From positions 215-16,993 of the forward strand of contig LXFE01002894.1 of the NCBI GenBank assembly GCA_001929475.1: 16,779 nt of DNA. The letters run 5' to 3'. The position numbers and the translations under genes were made by a program. Positions 1 to 8,210 of this stretch are shown piece by piece. The stretch's first letter is position 1. Every line of letters begins with the position of its first letter. A model generated the notes under the pieces. The model was not told the DNA's origin and searched no databases. It saw nothing but the letters and a program-made list of their open reading frames with translations. This stretch comes from Neolecta irregularis DAH-3. Its lineage: Eukaryota; Ascomycota; Neolectomycetes; Neolectales; Neolectaceae.

Positions 1-1
1 A

Positions 2-452
2 ATAGACACGATCGAAATGTTGACAGGTTACCAGAGCGGTGATCATCCTCTCATTATTGAACGGCCATCGTCACTCGTGACCAGTGGGGAATCGATATGT
101 TCCTTGCCTATGCAACCAAATATTGCTGATGGAGCTACCAACGCACCTGTACAATTAGATGGTCCAGAGCGTCCTAGAAAGAAGGTATCCGACTCGAATA
201 TACATTATCCTGAATGTATGCGTAGAACCGAAAGGTAAAGTTGCCTCCCGATGAGTATGTTTGCGCAAGTTGCGGTACCACTGATTCCCCCGAATGGAGA
301 AAAGGTCCCATGGGACCAAAAACGTATCATGTTCCATTTCGCTTTAAAATGTAATTTATAGTCTCTGCAACGCCTGTGGCCTACGTTGGGCCAAAAGAGA
401 AAAGAAGCATTCAAGATTATCGGACACAAATCTCCAAGTACCCAACACTTAA
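2..452 (+). CDS. wc-2: WC-2-like blue-light regulator, C-terminal GATA zinc finger (5' partial)
   Basis: This is the C-terminal end of a GATA-type transcription factor of the white collar 2 kind, the PAS/GATA partner of the WC-1 photoreceptor. The reading frame is open to the left edge, so the PAS part lies outside. I join 2-184, 226-323 and 362-452. The two removed introns are 41 nt (GTATCC...CGTAG) and 38 nt (GTATCA...TATAG). Splicing creates an unbroken C-x2-C-x18-C-x2-C finger: [16 protein letters not shown], then GPKT joined across the second intron to [15 protein letters not shown]. The [24 protein letters not shown] and preceding EYVC residues are the WC-2 signature known from other fungi. 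The unspliced frame stops before the finger, which supports both introns. The C-terminus is short after the finger (about 20 residues). The symbol rests on motif similarity only, because the PAS domain is not visible. Confidence 0.85.
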
Positions 453-1104
453 CCCAAGCCATCACGCTCGAATAGAAATACCCATTCGGTCAGTCCTCTG
501 TGTTTCCTAGAACCTTAATTGTGTGGGCTTCTCATTCGTCGGATTTCTTTCAAATATGATTTGCATTTCGGTAAATCGAGCATGATTTTACTTGTTCCCA
601 TTATTTTCCGGAATATTAATGGTCTGTACTTTTCCCAGTCAAGGTCATTTTGTGGAGTCTTTTCCCTGTGTGATCTGCATTTCTGGCGTTTTGTGTGTTT
701 GCACGTTGTAACCCGAAAGACAGTTAGATTGTAAAACACTACAAACAGATAATTTTGACCAAAACTAATCCCGTGTCTTCGCGTACATCCTAATATTGGT
801 GTCCAGTTTTGCTATTCGAGTACTAATGTAGCTCTGGTTATGAATCATGCAACTAACTAACGGACTAATTCTATAACAACGCTTGTTGATTAATTAGTGG
901 AAAATGACGAGGTACATCTCTGCGGTCAGAAATTGCCGACTTGGTCTCCTGCAATCTCTGGCAAACATTTGTGGAGACAACATGTTGATGAGGTTTGAAT
1001 GATTTAACCCCGTTCGATTGAGATCACTAGTGAACTACATTCAAATCTCCATAAACGAATAAAAGACTGCGCAACCCTCCTTAAACAGCATGACTGATGA
1101 CTAC
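453..1104. other. Intergenic region, no gene seen
   Basis: About 650 bases lie between the WC-2-like stop codon and the stop of the convergent gag-like gene. Overlapping open frames of about 70 codons occur on both strands near 515-739. They are low-complexity, show no domain, and mirror each other, as expected by chance. The region is AT-rich and probably holds the two 3' ends. Confidence 0.6.
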
Positions 1105-2397
1105 TCAAATTTTGGCAGCCGGCGCCTTCATTAGTGGTGGTCTTTCTGGGCATCTCCGGTCCCAAGCAGTATGACTTCCCCCACAAGTAACACAAACATA
1201 CTCTTTCGGTCCCATTCCACAGGCACTCCTCTCATGCACCCCTGCACACATCGGACAAGTAGGCCATTTCGCTTTACACAGACTTACCCCGTGGCCCCAA
1301 CGATAACAACGACTGCACTGAATTGATTTTGGTTTAAATTTATTGCAAAGTATGATTTGACCGTTGATAATAATACCGTTCACGACAAGATATTTCATTG
1401 TGGCGCTACTTGTCACACGGATTAATAGCGCGGAAGTTACTGGATGGTGACCTTTTCTCGTCAACCATGCAAGTTCGGTGATATCCAGACCGGGAACATT
1501 ACTATTCTCAGTCGAGATTTTATCGATTGTTGCGTAGACGACGGGAAAGGAGAGGTTGATTGAATCTACGGGAACTCGATGACCGACAACAGCGTAATTT
1601 TGCGATACAAATGGACTCGGTGAACCTTGTGAATGACCTTTAAACACTCGAGGGCTTTTACTGCCACTTAATTCAATAGACGCTGGACGTTCTGGGCCGT
1701 CTTGGTTTGCAAGATCGAAAGATAAAGATGTTTGTTGCTTTCCTGAAGCAACTGGATAAATATCAGACCGGGCTCTCGACGATGGAAAGGCCAGTTGAGC
1801 ATCACCATTTACAAGTTTCTCCAACCGTGGACTCTCCCGAGTCCAACAAGATCTCCATGGGCCACCTGAGCCATAATTTACAGATCCACATGTCGTCAAT
1901 TCAATTGGACGATCATCTGGAATATGTTTGTCGAGTTGGTGGTAATTCGTGGTATGAAGCGATAATGCCAAACTTTTCGGCGAGCCCACTTCCGCAGTCC
2001 CACCTTCCACATTCATTTTTGAAGACGAAGGTCGAGATTCATTCGTACACGACCAATCAAAAGCGCTCATCGTCCTTCCATGTTCATCGATTTCATCGGG
2101 ATACGTAGAGGCGTGCGAGTGGTCAGATTCGGGTAGCGGCATTTCTATTGATTCTCTCTCAGACTGGCTATTGTCTGCACAGTTTGATCGGGCTATACGG
2201 TCGCTTCTCGATAGAAAGCCGAGATCATTTACGATTTTGACGATCGAATTATAGATTCTGTTGTAGCCTCCTAATGTGCAAGTTCTTTGCTTTGTGTCGG
2301 TGCCCAGGGGCATATGCACGACATCGTCCAGCAATGATAAACTCTCAAACAGAACAGTGTCGATTGATCGGCCTCGGAAAGAAATTGATGAAGCCAT
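1105..2397 (-). CDS. Stand-alone gag-like protein with three CCHC zinc knuckles (paralogue 1)
   Basis: This is a 430-residue single-exon protein ending in three zinc knuckles, at residues about 361-374 (CSRCYRWGHGVSLC), 381-393 (CPMCAGVHERSAC) and 402-416 (CVTCGGSHTAWDRRC). This array, with AWD-x2-C-P after the last knuckle, is known from ORF1/gag-like proteins of Tad-type LINEs of fungi, where it binds nucleic acid. An RRM-like gag core (about residues 270-355, including LLIRVTSSATMKYLVVNGII) precedes it. The start was set at the ATG at 2397 because from there the N-terminus aligns without gaps to the paralogue at 4198 (MASS.../MPPS..., then VL-x3-SL). Upstream in-frame codons are not ATG. 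The middle is long, polar and probably disordered. No reverse transcriptase or endonuclease frame follows, so it is either a LINE remnant or a domesticated gene. The intact frame favours domestication. Confidence 0.7.
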   Translation of the reverse strand: MASSISFRGRSIDTVLFESLSLLDDVVHMPLGTDTKQRTCTLGGYNRIYNSIVKIVNDLGFLSRSDRIARSNCADNSQSERESIEMPLPESDHSHASTYPDEIDEHGRTMSAFDWSCTNESRPSSSKMNVEGGTAEVGSPKSLALSLHTTNYHQLDKHIPDDRPIELTTCGSVNYGSGGPWRSCWTRESPRLEKLVNGDAQLAFPSSRARSDIYPVASGKQQTSLSFDLANQDGPERPASIELSGSKSPRVFKGHSQGSPSPFVSQNYAVVGHRVPVDSINLSFPVVYATIDKISTENSNVPGLDITELAWLTRKGHHPVTSALLIRVTSSATMKYLVVNGIIINGQIILCNKFKPKSIQCSRCYRWGHGVSLCKAKWPTCPMCAGVHERSACGMGPKEYVCVTCGGSHTAWDRRCPERPPLMKAPAAKI

Positions 2398-2658
2398 CGG
2401 TATTGTTTGGTAGAGCTGAAGGGTTACGTGGAAATGGTGCAGTTTAGGGCGATGGCCAGCCAATCAGTCCCAACAGATCTTTGACTACGTCATCCTTGAG
2501 ATACCGAAATCAAAATTCCAAGAATGATTGGCGAGTGATATTGAAGACTATGTTCTCGTCCACAAAGACAACGTGTAACGCCAAAACCCAGAGAGTTCCC
2601 CTCGCCAGTCATACATACACCCAACCAAATAATGCTATGCATCTTGTATTTTTGGAAT

Positions 2659-2997
2659 CTATCCGTGGACCTGATTGGTCGCAGCCGACCATCGTCGTCC
2701 TTCTTCCCAGACATTGTAGTTTCGTTCATTTTTGGCTACACGGCCATTGGCAGAGATGATCTCGTCGCCTTCACCCAAGTCAGTCGCTCGCGAGGAGGAC
2801 ACGTGTTGAGGGCCGCGGGAGGATGCAGAGCCGGATCGAACGGAAGAAAATGGACTGGAGCTTTGGCTATATGCAAGAGAGGGGATGGTTGTTCCGTCGA
2901 CTTGAGCAAGGGTCTCTTCTGTCAAAAGAGCAATGACGGGGGTGGGGAGGTTCATCTTCTTGAGCTCTAGGGTGTGAGTGGGATGGGTGGGGTGCAT
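2659..2997 (-). CDS. Small hypothetical protein
   Basis: This is an unrecognised open frame of 112 codons from the ATG at 2997. A second ATG at 2955 gives 98 residues and starts with a more protein-like sequence (MNLPTPVIALLTEETLAQVD). It contains a serine-rich stretch, an acidic GEGDEI segment and a tryptophan-containing tail (NYNVWEEGRRW). There is no membrane helix, signal peptide or known motif. The opposite strand carries a frame of the same length, so the coding strand is uncertain. I prefer minus because its composition is more ordinary and the neighbouring genes at 1105 and 3061 are on the same strand. A continuation through a small intron after the stop cannot be excluded. Confidence 0.3.
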   Translation of the reverse strand: MHPTHPTHTLELKKMNLPTPVIALLTEETLAQVDGTTIPSLAYSQSSSPFSSVRSGSASSRGPQHVSSSRATDLGEGDEIISANGRVAKNERNYNVWEEGRRWSAATNQVHG

Positions 2998-3060
2998 ATA
3001 CCCTTGCGAGTCATTTCAAAGTGAAGTCGAACCACGCTCTCTATTTCCCCAAACTGGTTG

Positions 3061-3626
3061 TCAAAGGCATCCATCCCGAAGCCTAAACAGATGAGAGGGC
3101 GTGGGATGGAACGATGGCATACAGTTGTCTCGGTGGTTTGAGAGTTTTGTGGCGGCGATGTATGCGCTGAAGGCCTCGCTCAGCGAACGGTGGTCCTCTT
3201 CGAGGATTGTGAGAAAGCTGTGCCTACCGCGTGAGATGGAGTGTATGCGCATACATGCCTGATTGTCGCGAGAATCATCTCGAGCGTCTCGACGTGGGCA
3301 AACAGCACGGCGGTTCTGGGCTTGTCGTCCTCGGAAAACATCCAGGTTGCGGGCACGCGCAGGACCTGGCGGAAGCGGGCGAGCAGATAGAGGATGTTGT
3401 CGAGCATCGTCAGCGTGCCGAGCGGGTGGCCGAGCACAAAGTCGTAGATGTGGGCGCGGATGTTTTCTGCCTCGGACGGCAGGCGGCAGTATGCGGGATA
3501 GCCGACGGCACAGGCGGCCATGACGAGGCTGGCGGTGGTGGAGTGCAGGCTCGCAATCAGCTTGGACAGCAGCGGCATCGCAGGGCAGCGGCGGGCAGCG
3601 GTAGTAGGCGGCGGGGACATGGCCAT
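3061..3626 (-). CDS. Hypothetical GC-rich gene, probably two exons
   Basis: I do not recognise this protein. The first exon (3259-3626) starts at the ATG at 3626 or at the one two codons later. It encodes a helical-looking segment with blocks such as AENIRAHIYDFVLGHPLG, LYLLARFRQVLRVPATWMF and TAVLFAHVETLEMILATIR. A second frame (3061-3223) continues with HSFLTILEEDHRSLSEAFSA. The best join is a 35-nt intron at 3224-3258 with a GC donor (CAG|GCATGT) and a TAG acceptor, giving 176 residues in one frame. Without splicing the frame runs to 3180. The block 3260-3700 is far richer in G+C, with many GCC/CTC/GTC third positions, than the rest of the window. That suggests a different origin or a different selection regime. 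The length, strong codon bias and continuity after splicing support a gene. Its function is unknown. Confidence 0.45.
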
Positions 3627-3766
3627 CGGCGGCAGGGAAAAAAAGGGTGCGGGCAAGGAGAGTCGCCGTGGCCTGCGTGCCGCCTCTCCACCCGCACCCT
3701 TAACCCGCAGTCTTAACTGTCTGTCTGTGTCGCTGCAGTGCCGTCTACGTGCCTGTCTGCTGATGG

Positions 3767-3940
3767 CTATGGTATTCAGTGCTGTGGGGTGACTGCTGGT
3801 ATCTATGGTATTCGGTGCTGTGGGGTGATTGCTGGTACCTATGATATTCAGTGCTGTTGGATGGATGTTTGATGATATCTAGATACTCGGTGCTGTGGGA
3901 TGATTGCTGATATCTATGATATTCAGTGCGTGACGGCTTC
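3767..3940. repeat. 36-bp degenerate minisatellite
   Basis: About five imperfect tandem copies of a 36-bp unit start CTATGRTATTCRGTGCTGTG. The first two copies differ at few positions. The third is slightly longer, and the fourth and fifth are more divergent. The unit length is a multiple of three, so on the minus strand it reads as a repeated peptide (STEYHRYQQSPH) inside an open frame that starts at 4191. That start lies only 6 bp from the divergent start codon of the gag-like gene at 4198, so I regard the frame as a by-product of the repeat. TCTG microsatellite-like sequence lies just upstream (about 3710-3728). Confidence 0.8.
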
Positions 3941-4197
3941 GGGATGATGGATGATATTCCAGATGATTCTAATGCTAATCCTGAATCAATACCCGGATAT
4001 CCTGGTTCGTGCCTGGATACGGGGCAGTGCCGCATGTTTGCTGCAGGCGCGCTATACTGGCTGTATGCTGCAAGGCCAGACACCCACCCTACTAGCGCAC
4101 TCGCCACATTCATCTCATAAGCGATGGGCTCATTCAATAGCTCTTCGCCCCTGCGTCGTCCCTCCAGCATCCCCATACACGTCTGCAACATCCCCGC
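3941..4197. promoter_or_regulatory. Upstream region of the gag-like gene at 4198
   Basis: About 260 bases lie between the minisatellite and the start codon at 4198. I see no clear TATA box. The 80 bases before the ATG are pyrimidine-rich (CATC/CCC runs), as is common in fungal core promoters and 5' leaders. This is an inference from position only. Confidence 0.35.
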
Positions 4198-5180
4198 ATG
4201 CCTCCCAGCTCCTCTGCAACCCTCCCGGGCCTAGAGGGAGTCCTATCCACCAGCTTGGACTTGATGAACATGCTCCTCAATCTTTCCCAATCCCCCCTGA
4301 CCCCTTCTTGCAAACGCACACCCACAGTTTACACTGACATTCAGCAAAAAGTCATAGACATTGTCGATGACTTGACCGCTCTATCAAACCGTATGCGGGC
4401 TTCGGATTCCGTCAGCTCCATCATTGGCTCTCACAAGGCTTCAAGTACGCCTTCCCAAAGTACCTCTGCTTGCTATAGCAGCGACAGCAGTCATGAATCG
4501 TTTGAAATGCATTCGCCTAGGTCTTCCAGTCCAGTCTACCAGGCCTGTACTCCAGCGCGCTTTCGGGTCACATACATCGCCCAACCCCCGAAACCGTCCC
4601 AGAGATTCTTTGCTGTCGTAGCAAAAAACCTTTTCGTTGCAGACTACCCAATCTCGCAAGGTGCTACCGAGAGCATCATTGAAAAGTTCGAGCTAGACAA
4701 CTCCAATATCCCGGGATTTTGCATCCTCAACTTGCGATGGCTGACGAAGCCAAATTCCTCACCGCAACTCGGCCCCATGTTATTGCAACTATCTTCTCTC
4801 GCTTCTACCCATGCTGCAATCCAGAGCGGATTGAATATTGATGGAGTTGTCCATCCTTTGACTCGTTTCCATCCAGATCTCATTCTCTGCGGGCGATGCT
4901 ATGAGTGGGGACACTTTATACGTGGTTGCAAGGCCCGAAACCCGACATGCGGCTATTGTTCAAAGCCGCATATGGCTCGTTCCTGTAAAGTATGTTGCAT
5001 TTCCATCCCTCGATCACAGACACATAGTGTGCGTCTTGTTCTTCCGGATACGTGACCCAGCACTGCAGCCATATACAATTAAAGTGTCCAAACTGCTTTG
5101 GTAACCACGCTGCATGGGATCCTACATGTCCTGAGATACCTGAGTACCGACCTCGAGGACGGAATAATAGTCGCAAATAG
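4198..5180 (+). CDS. Stand-alone gag-like protein with three CCHC zinc knuckles (paralogue 2)
   Basis: This is a 303-residue paralogue of the minus-strand gene at 1105-2397. The two share N-terminal helices (VLSTSLDLMNMLLNLS against VLFESLSLLDDVV), the NSN(I/V)PG motif, the WLT(K/R) motif, and three knuckles with identical spacing. The knuckles are CGRCYEWGHFIRGC (231-244), CGYCSKPHMARSC (251-263) and CPNCFGNHAAWDPTC (273-287). The third knuckle lies in another frame and is joined by removing an intron. My choice is 4990-5060 (GTATGT...ACCCAG, 71 nt), which keeps a linker of 9 residues before the last knuckle, against 8 in the paralogue. An acceptor at 5084 is the alternative. Without splicing the protein would end at 5055 and lose the third knuckle. 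The acquired intron and the short basic tail (RPRGRNNSRK) suggest a resident cellular gene and not a fresh LINE insertion. Confidence 0.72.
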
Positions 5181-5277
5181 GTATTTTGTTTGAGTTTGTA
5201 ATTTTTGGGTCAAATATGAAACAAAACATTGGGAAACAAATACAAATTTATGCACATTGACCTGTAAACATACATTA

Positions 5278-7720
5278 CTAATGTAAATAACACAAATCAG
5301 GATCTTTCGCATTATTACCCCACCAATGTGGAATTGCCACTCTGGGAAATGAAATGAACAGAAATACCATAATAACTGCCATGTTTGCTCCGCCTTCTAA
5401 TGCAACATCCATAAGAAAATCGTATTTACGGAACCATCGTTCGTGATATCGTCGTAGCCAAAACATACTCAACACACTGAATATAAAACTCGTCGTGAGA
5501 CCAGTAGCAGGTTCTGCAGGACAATACATAGCTCCGATGAAGATAATTGGAATGGAAATGAGATCCCATTTAAGATTTCGAGATTTGAAAATTCGAGAGA
5601 GTGTGTAAAGAATCAAGGGCAGAGTTGCCCCAAGAACCAAACCGTAAGGGATAATTCGAAATTGAGGAGAAGATAGGCTCCGCTTTGATCCAAGCAGTCC
5701 CCAAACCAAACTTGAAGAGTAGAAAAGACGTTCTCGCCGGGCTTCCCAGATGCCACCTACCGACGTACTGGTCAAGTCCTTTCGATGCTCCGAAACAAGA
5801 CTATTTGCAACTTGCCAATTTACGAATAATCCTAGAGCTGTACCGTAAAGCATCGATATCAGCATTGGCCGTTCTGGAATTTTCCTAAAGAGTTAGCCAT
5901 TTGAACATGACACAAAAGCTACATGTAATAACCAAATTTGAAGAAACCAGCGAGGTGAAGGGCTTGGGTAACAGCATTTGAACAGAAGACGCGAAAGGTC
6001 ATGTTGGCAAATGGCCGCCCTGGAATCACATACCCACCGATGATCTCAGAAACGATAGCAACATCGATTTTCTGTCCAGAGATTCCAAAAAGAATACCAT
6101 CTGGAACAACAAAGATAGCCGCAATCGCTAGAGCCAATAAGACAGCCCACCAAGGAAGTTTGAATTCATAGAGATATCCAATAAGAGTGATGCCGGTGAG
6201 AGATAATAGGACAAACGAGTAGTATAACCAAATAGAGACGGGTGGGCTATGTTTTGTCAATGCGAGATATGGATCATCTGATTTGTGCCCAGGATGGAGA
6301 ATCGCGCGTTTGATTTGAGGTCCATAAAACAGAGCCGTGAAGACAATTAATGAAGATGCAGCTCCAAATTGCCAAAAATATGACAACGTAAGACTAGAGA
6401 GTTAATGTTACCGTAATCAGTAGAATGTAAACCTTGTACTAACATCAAGATCATCACTTCCTAACAAAGTCTCATTAAGTAGATGTTCAGGGGTGAGATA
6501 ATCATAGACGATAAACTCGGTTCCATTTTTGAACGCCACCTCAAGACTATTTGGCGGAATAATGTGACTTGTTCCAAAAGCATTACTAAAATAGATTGCT
6601 GGTGCAACAATCCATGTAGCAATCATAGCCCCTGCGAAGAAATTCATGCTGGACCAGAATGGAATCGTCAGAGGTTGAAGTTTGTTGATAATTTCCCAGT
6701 CAAGGGTCAATGAGCCAAGTGCGAATTCCTTGGAGCTGCCGAGGTAGTAACTTGCAAATGACCCGCCTCCAACCCAACAAATCCATGGCAGCGCACTGAG
6801 GAGTGGAAAGATGGTGGTTGGGAAAAGTTGCCAAAGAAAGATCCCCCCAAAAATGAGAAAGAAGAATTTTTGTCGTTTCTTAGAGCTTCCTCCTTCTGTG
6901 TGTAAAGCATTGAAAAACGAGATATTGGGCAAATTGCCCTGAAAGTATTAGTCAATCGTATTTGAAAAGACGTACTGGGTAATAAAGAGCTCTTGGTTTG
7001 ATCAAAACTGCTCGAAAGATACCAACAAAACCAAATCCAATGAGCTGGGAAGATGCGAGAAGGATCACAGCTCCGAGCGATGCCATCCTGCCAGATTCCT
7101 CCCTAGTGGGACCGAAATAGAGGTCCATAGAGACCAAGATATCGATCGCGGGCCTATTACATCAGAATTTCCAAAAGCATGGAGCTATACGCAACGGTCA
7201 AAGTAGCCCAATAGCACATAACAATCAGTGAATGTTCTTTGGAATTAAAGTGCCCAGGATTCATAGTGAAGGAATGGCCAATTACAGTCCATTGTCGAGT
7301 TGGTAGGCACCATGCCATGAAGAGACCCATGACGTAGCTACCCAGAGCAACAACTGAGGAGGGAAATCCCTCCCCATTTGGTAAAAGGTATTGCAAGGTG
7401 GATACGGCAGTTCCTCCCAGTACCCAGAATGTGGACAATATCCAGAAACGAAAGGTAAGTATTGGCAACGTTGCATCGTCATCAAAAGTTACCGTCATAC
7501 TTAGAAGGTCTGGTATATTCTGTCTCTATCAGCTTCCTGGTTCAATATAATGTTCACCAACCTTATCCGACAATATATTCACGGACATTTCGGTACCAGC
7601 CGAATCAGTTCTCTCAAGAACCCCATGTTTGATAACATTCGGCTCTTCTGGAACAAGCTTCTCGTTGGACAAAGTGTAATCAAGATAATCGGGGGCAGCA
7701 AGAGGCGGTGTGTTGGACAT
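5278..7720 (-). CDS. OPT-family oligopeptide transporter, six exons
   Basis: This is a proton-coupled oligopeptide transporter of the OPT family, a multi-spanning membrane protein importing small peptides or related compounds. Exons on the minus strand are 7562-7720, 7191-7519, 6976-7153, 6433-6938, 5923-6393 and 5278-5884. Together they give 749 residues with all phases agreeing. The five introns are 42, 37, 37, 39 and 38 nt. OPT landmarks are DDDATLP-x3-FRFW (about 66-79), NPGHFNSKEH (140-149, family NPGPFNxKEH), SSQLIGFGF, GNLPNISFFNALH (created by splicing), LTLDW, EIIGGYVIPGRP (about 507-518), GYYMKIPER (created by splicing, about 545-553), LVWGLLGSKR and the C-terminal WWGN. The start is the ATG at 7720 with A at -3. 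The frame stays open upstream but without another ATG. The N-terminal PYPEV-type motif of the family is poorly kept. Its 3' end converges on the gag-like gene, 97 bp away. Confidence 0.93.
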
Positions 7721-8210
7721 TCTGCATATGTTTGTGGAGGTAAAGGACCAAAGACAAGAGTGAATCTGAGAGTCTGCGTTGCCATCTGTTCCCGGAAATG
7801 TCCCGGAAATGTCCCGGAAGCGGGAGCGGATGTCGAAGTCTGGGGCTGGTTGACCAACCACCTGATTTCGCAGATGGAACTTTTCTTCTCATAACCCTCA
7901 AAGGCGCTCGTGTTAACATTTCAATACCCGTCTACATACAAAACTCCCAATTCAAACCAATTGAGATTATCCAATAAATAAGCAGTGCAATCTTTGGTTA
8001 TAAAATAACTCGATATTCATTTACAGGTGTGATTAAAATACAGTGGATGTTTTGGTTGAGAGTTTTTATGAGACCGATCGCATTGAGAATATGTTGTAAT
8101 TATTGAATATACCAAATTGTATGATATTTGGGCGAAAAGGGTGGCTCGTGAGCGCACGCTAAAATTTAGGGGGGAAAATTCGTTTCGCAACCTCGTCTAC
8201 TCATAATGCA
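7721..8210. promoter_or_regulatory. Divergent promoter region between the OPT and nuclease genes
   Basis: About 490 bp separate the two divergent start codons. The OPT-proximal part (7721-7860) is mixed in composition and contains the CCCGGAAATGT repeats. The part from about 7900 to 8150 is AT-rich with no coding signal. No clear TATA box can be assigned. An out-of-frame ATG at 8206 lies just 5 bases before the nuclease start. Confidence 0.5.
7791..7820. repeat. CCCGGAAATGT direct repeats in the OPT upstream region
   Basis: Two full and one partial tandem copy of the 11-bp unit CCCGGAAATGT lie 70-100 bp upstream of the OPT start codon. They place three CGG triplets at 11-bp spacing. CGG triplets are the half-sites of fungal Zn2Cys6 regulators, so this could be an operator for the transporter. 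It could equally be leader sequence. Only the repeat itself is seen directly. Confidence 0.5.

Noticed and set aside
515-739. Overlapping frames of about 70 codons on both strands
   Set aside because: They mirror each other in AT-rich intergenic DNA, with no motif and no spliced extension.
1707-2108. Plus-strand frame of 133 codons
   Set aside because: It lies entirely antisense to the gag-like gene, has no domain, and has no matching frame opposite the paralogue.
2398-2463. 22-codon upstream extension of gag-like paralogue 1
   Set aside because: There is no ATG at the upstream end. The alignment to paralogue 2 begins exactly at the ATG at 2397.
3745-4191. Minus-strand frame of 148 codons with repeated STEYHRYQQSPH peptide
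   Set aside because: The repeat unit is a multiple of three, so an open frame is expected by chance. Its start lies 6 bp from the well-supported divergent start at 4198. Kept only as the minisatellite.
7090-7156. Alternative 67-nt intron 2 in the OPT gene (GTAATA...ACTAG)
   Set aside because: It keeps the frame but deletes the family-like AIDILVSMDLYFG segment. The 37-nt intron 7154-7190 retains that segment and has a CTGAT branch site.
7721-7861. N-terminal extension of the OPT protein by 47 codons
   Set aside because: The extended frame starts at GTG, not ATG, reads through the CCCGGAAATGT repeats, and has no resemblance to OPT N-termini. The ATG at 7720 has a good context.
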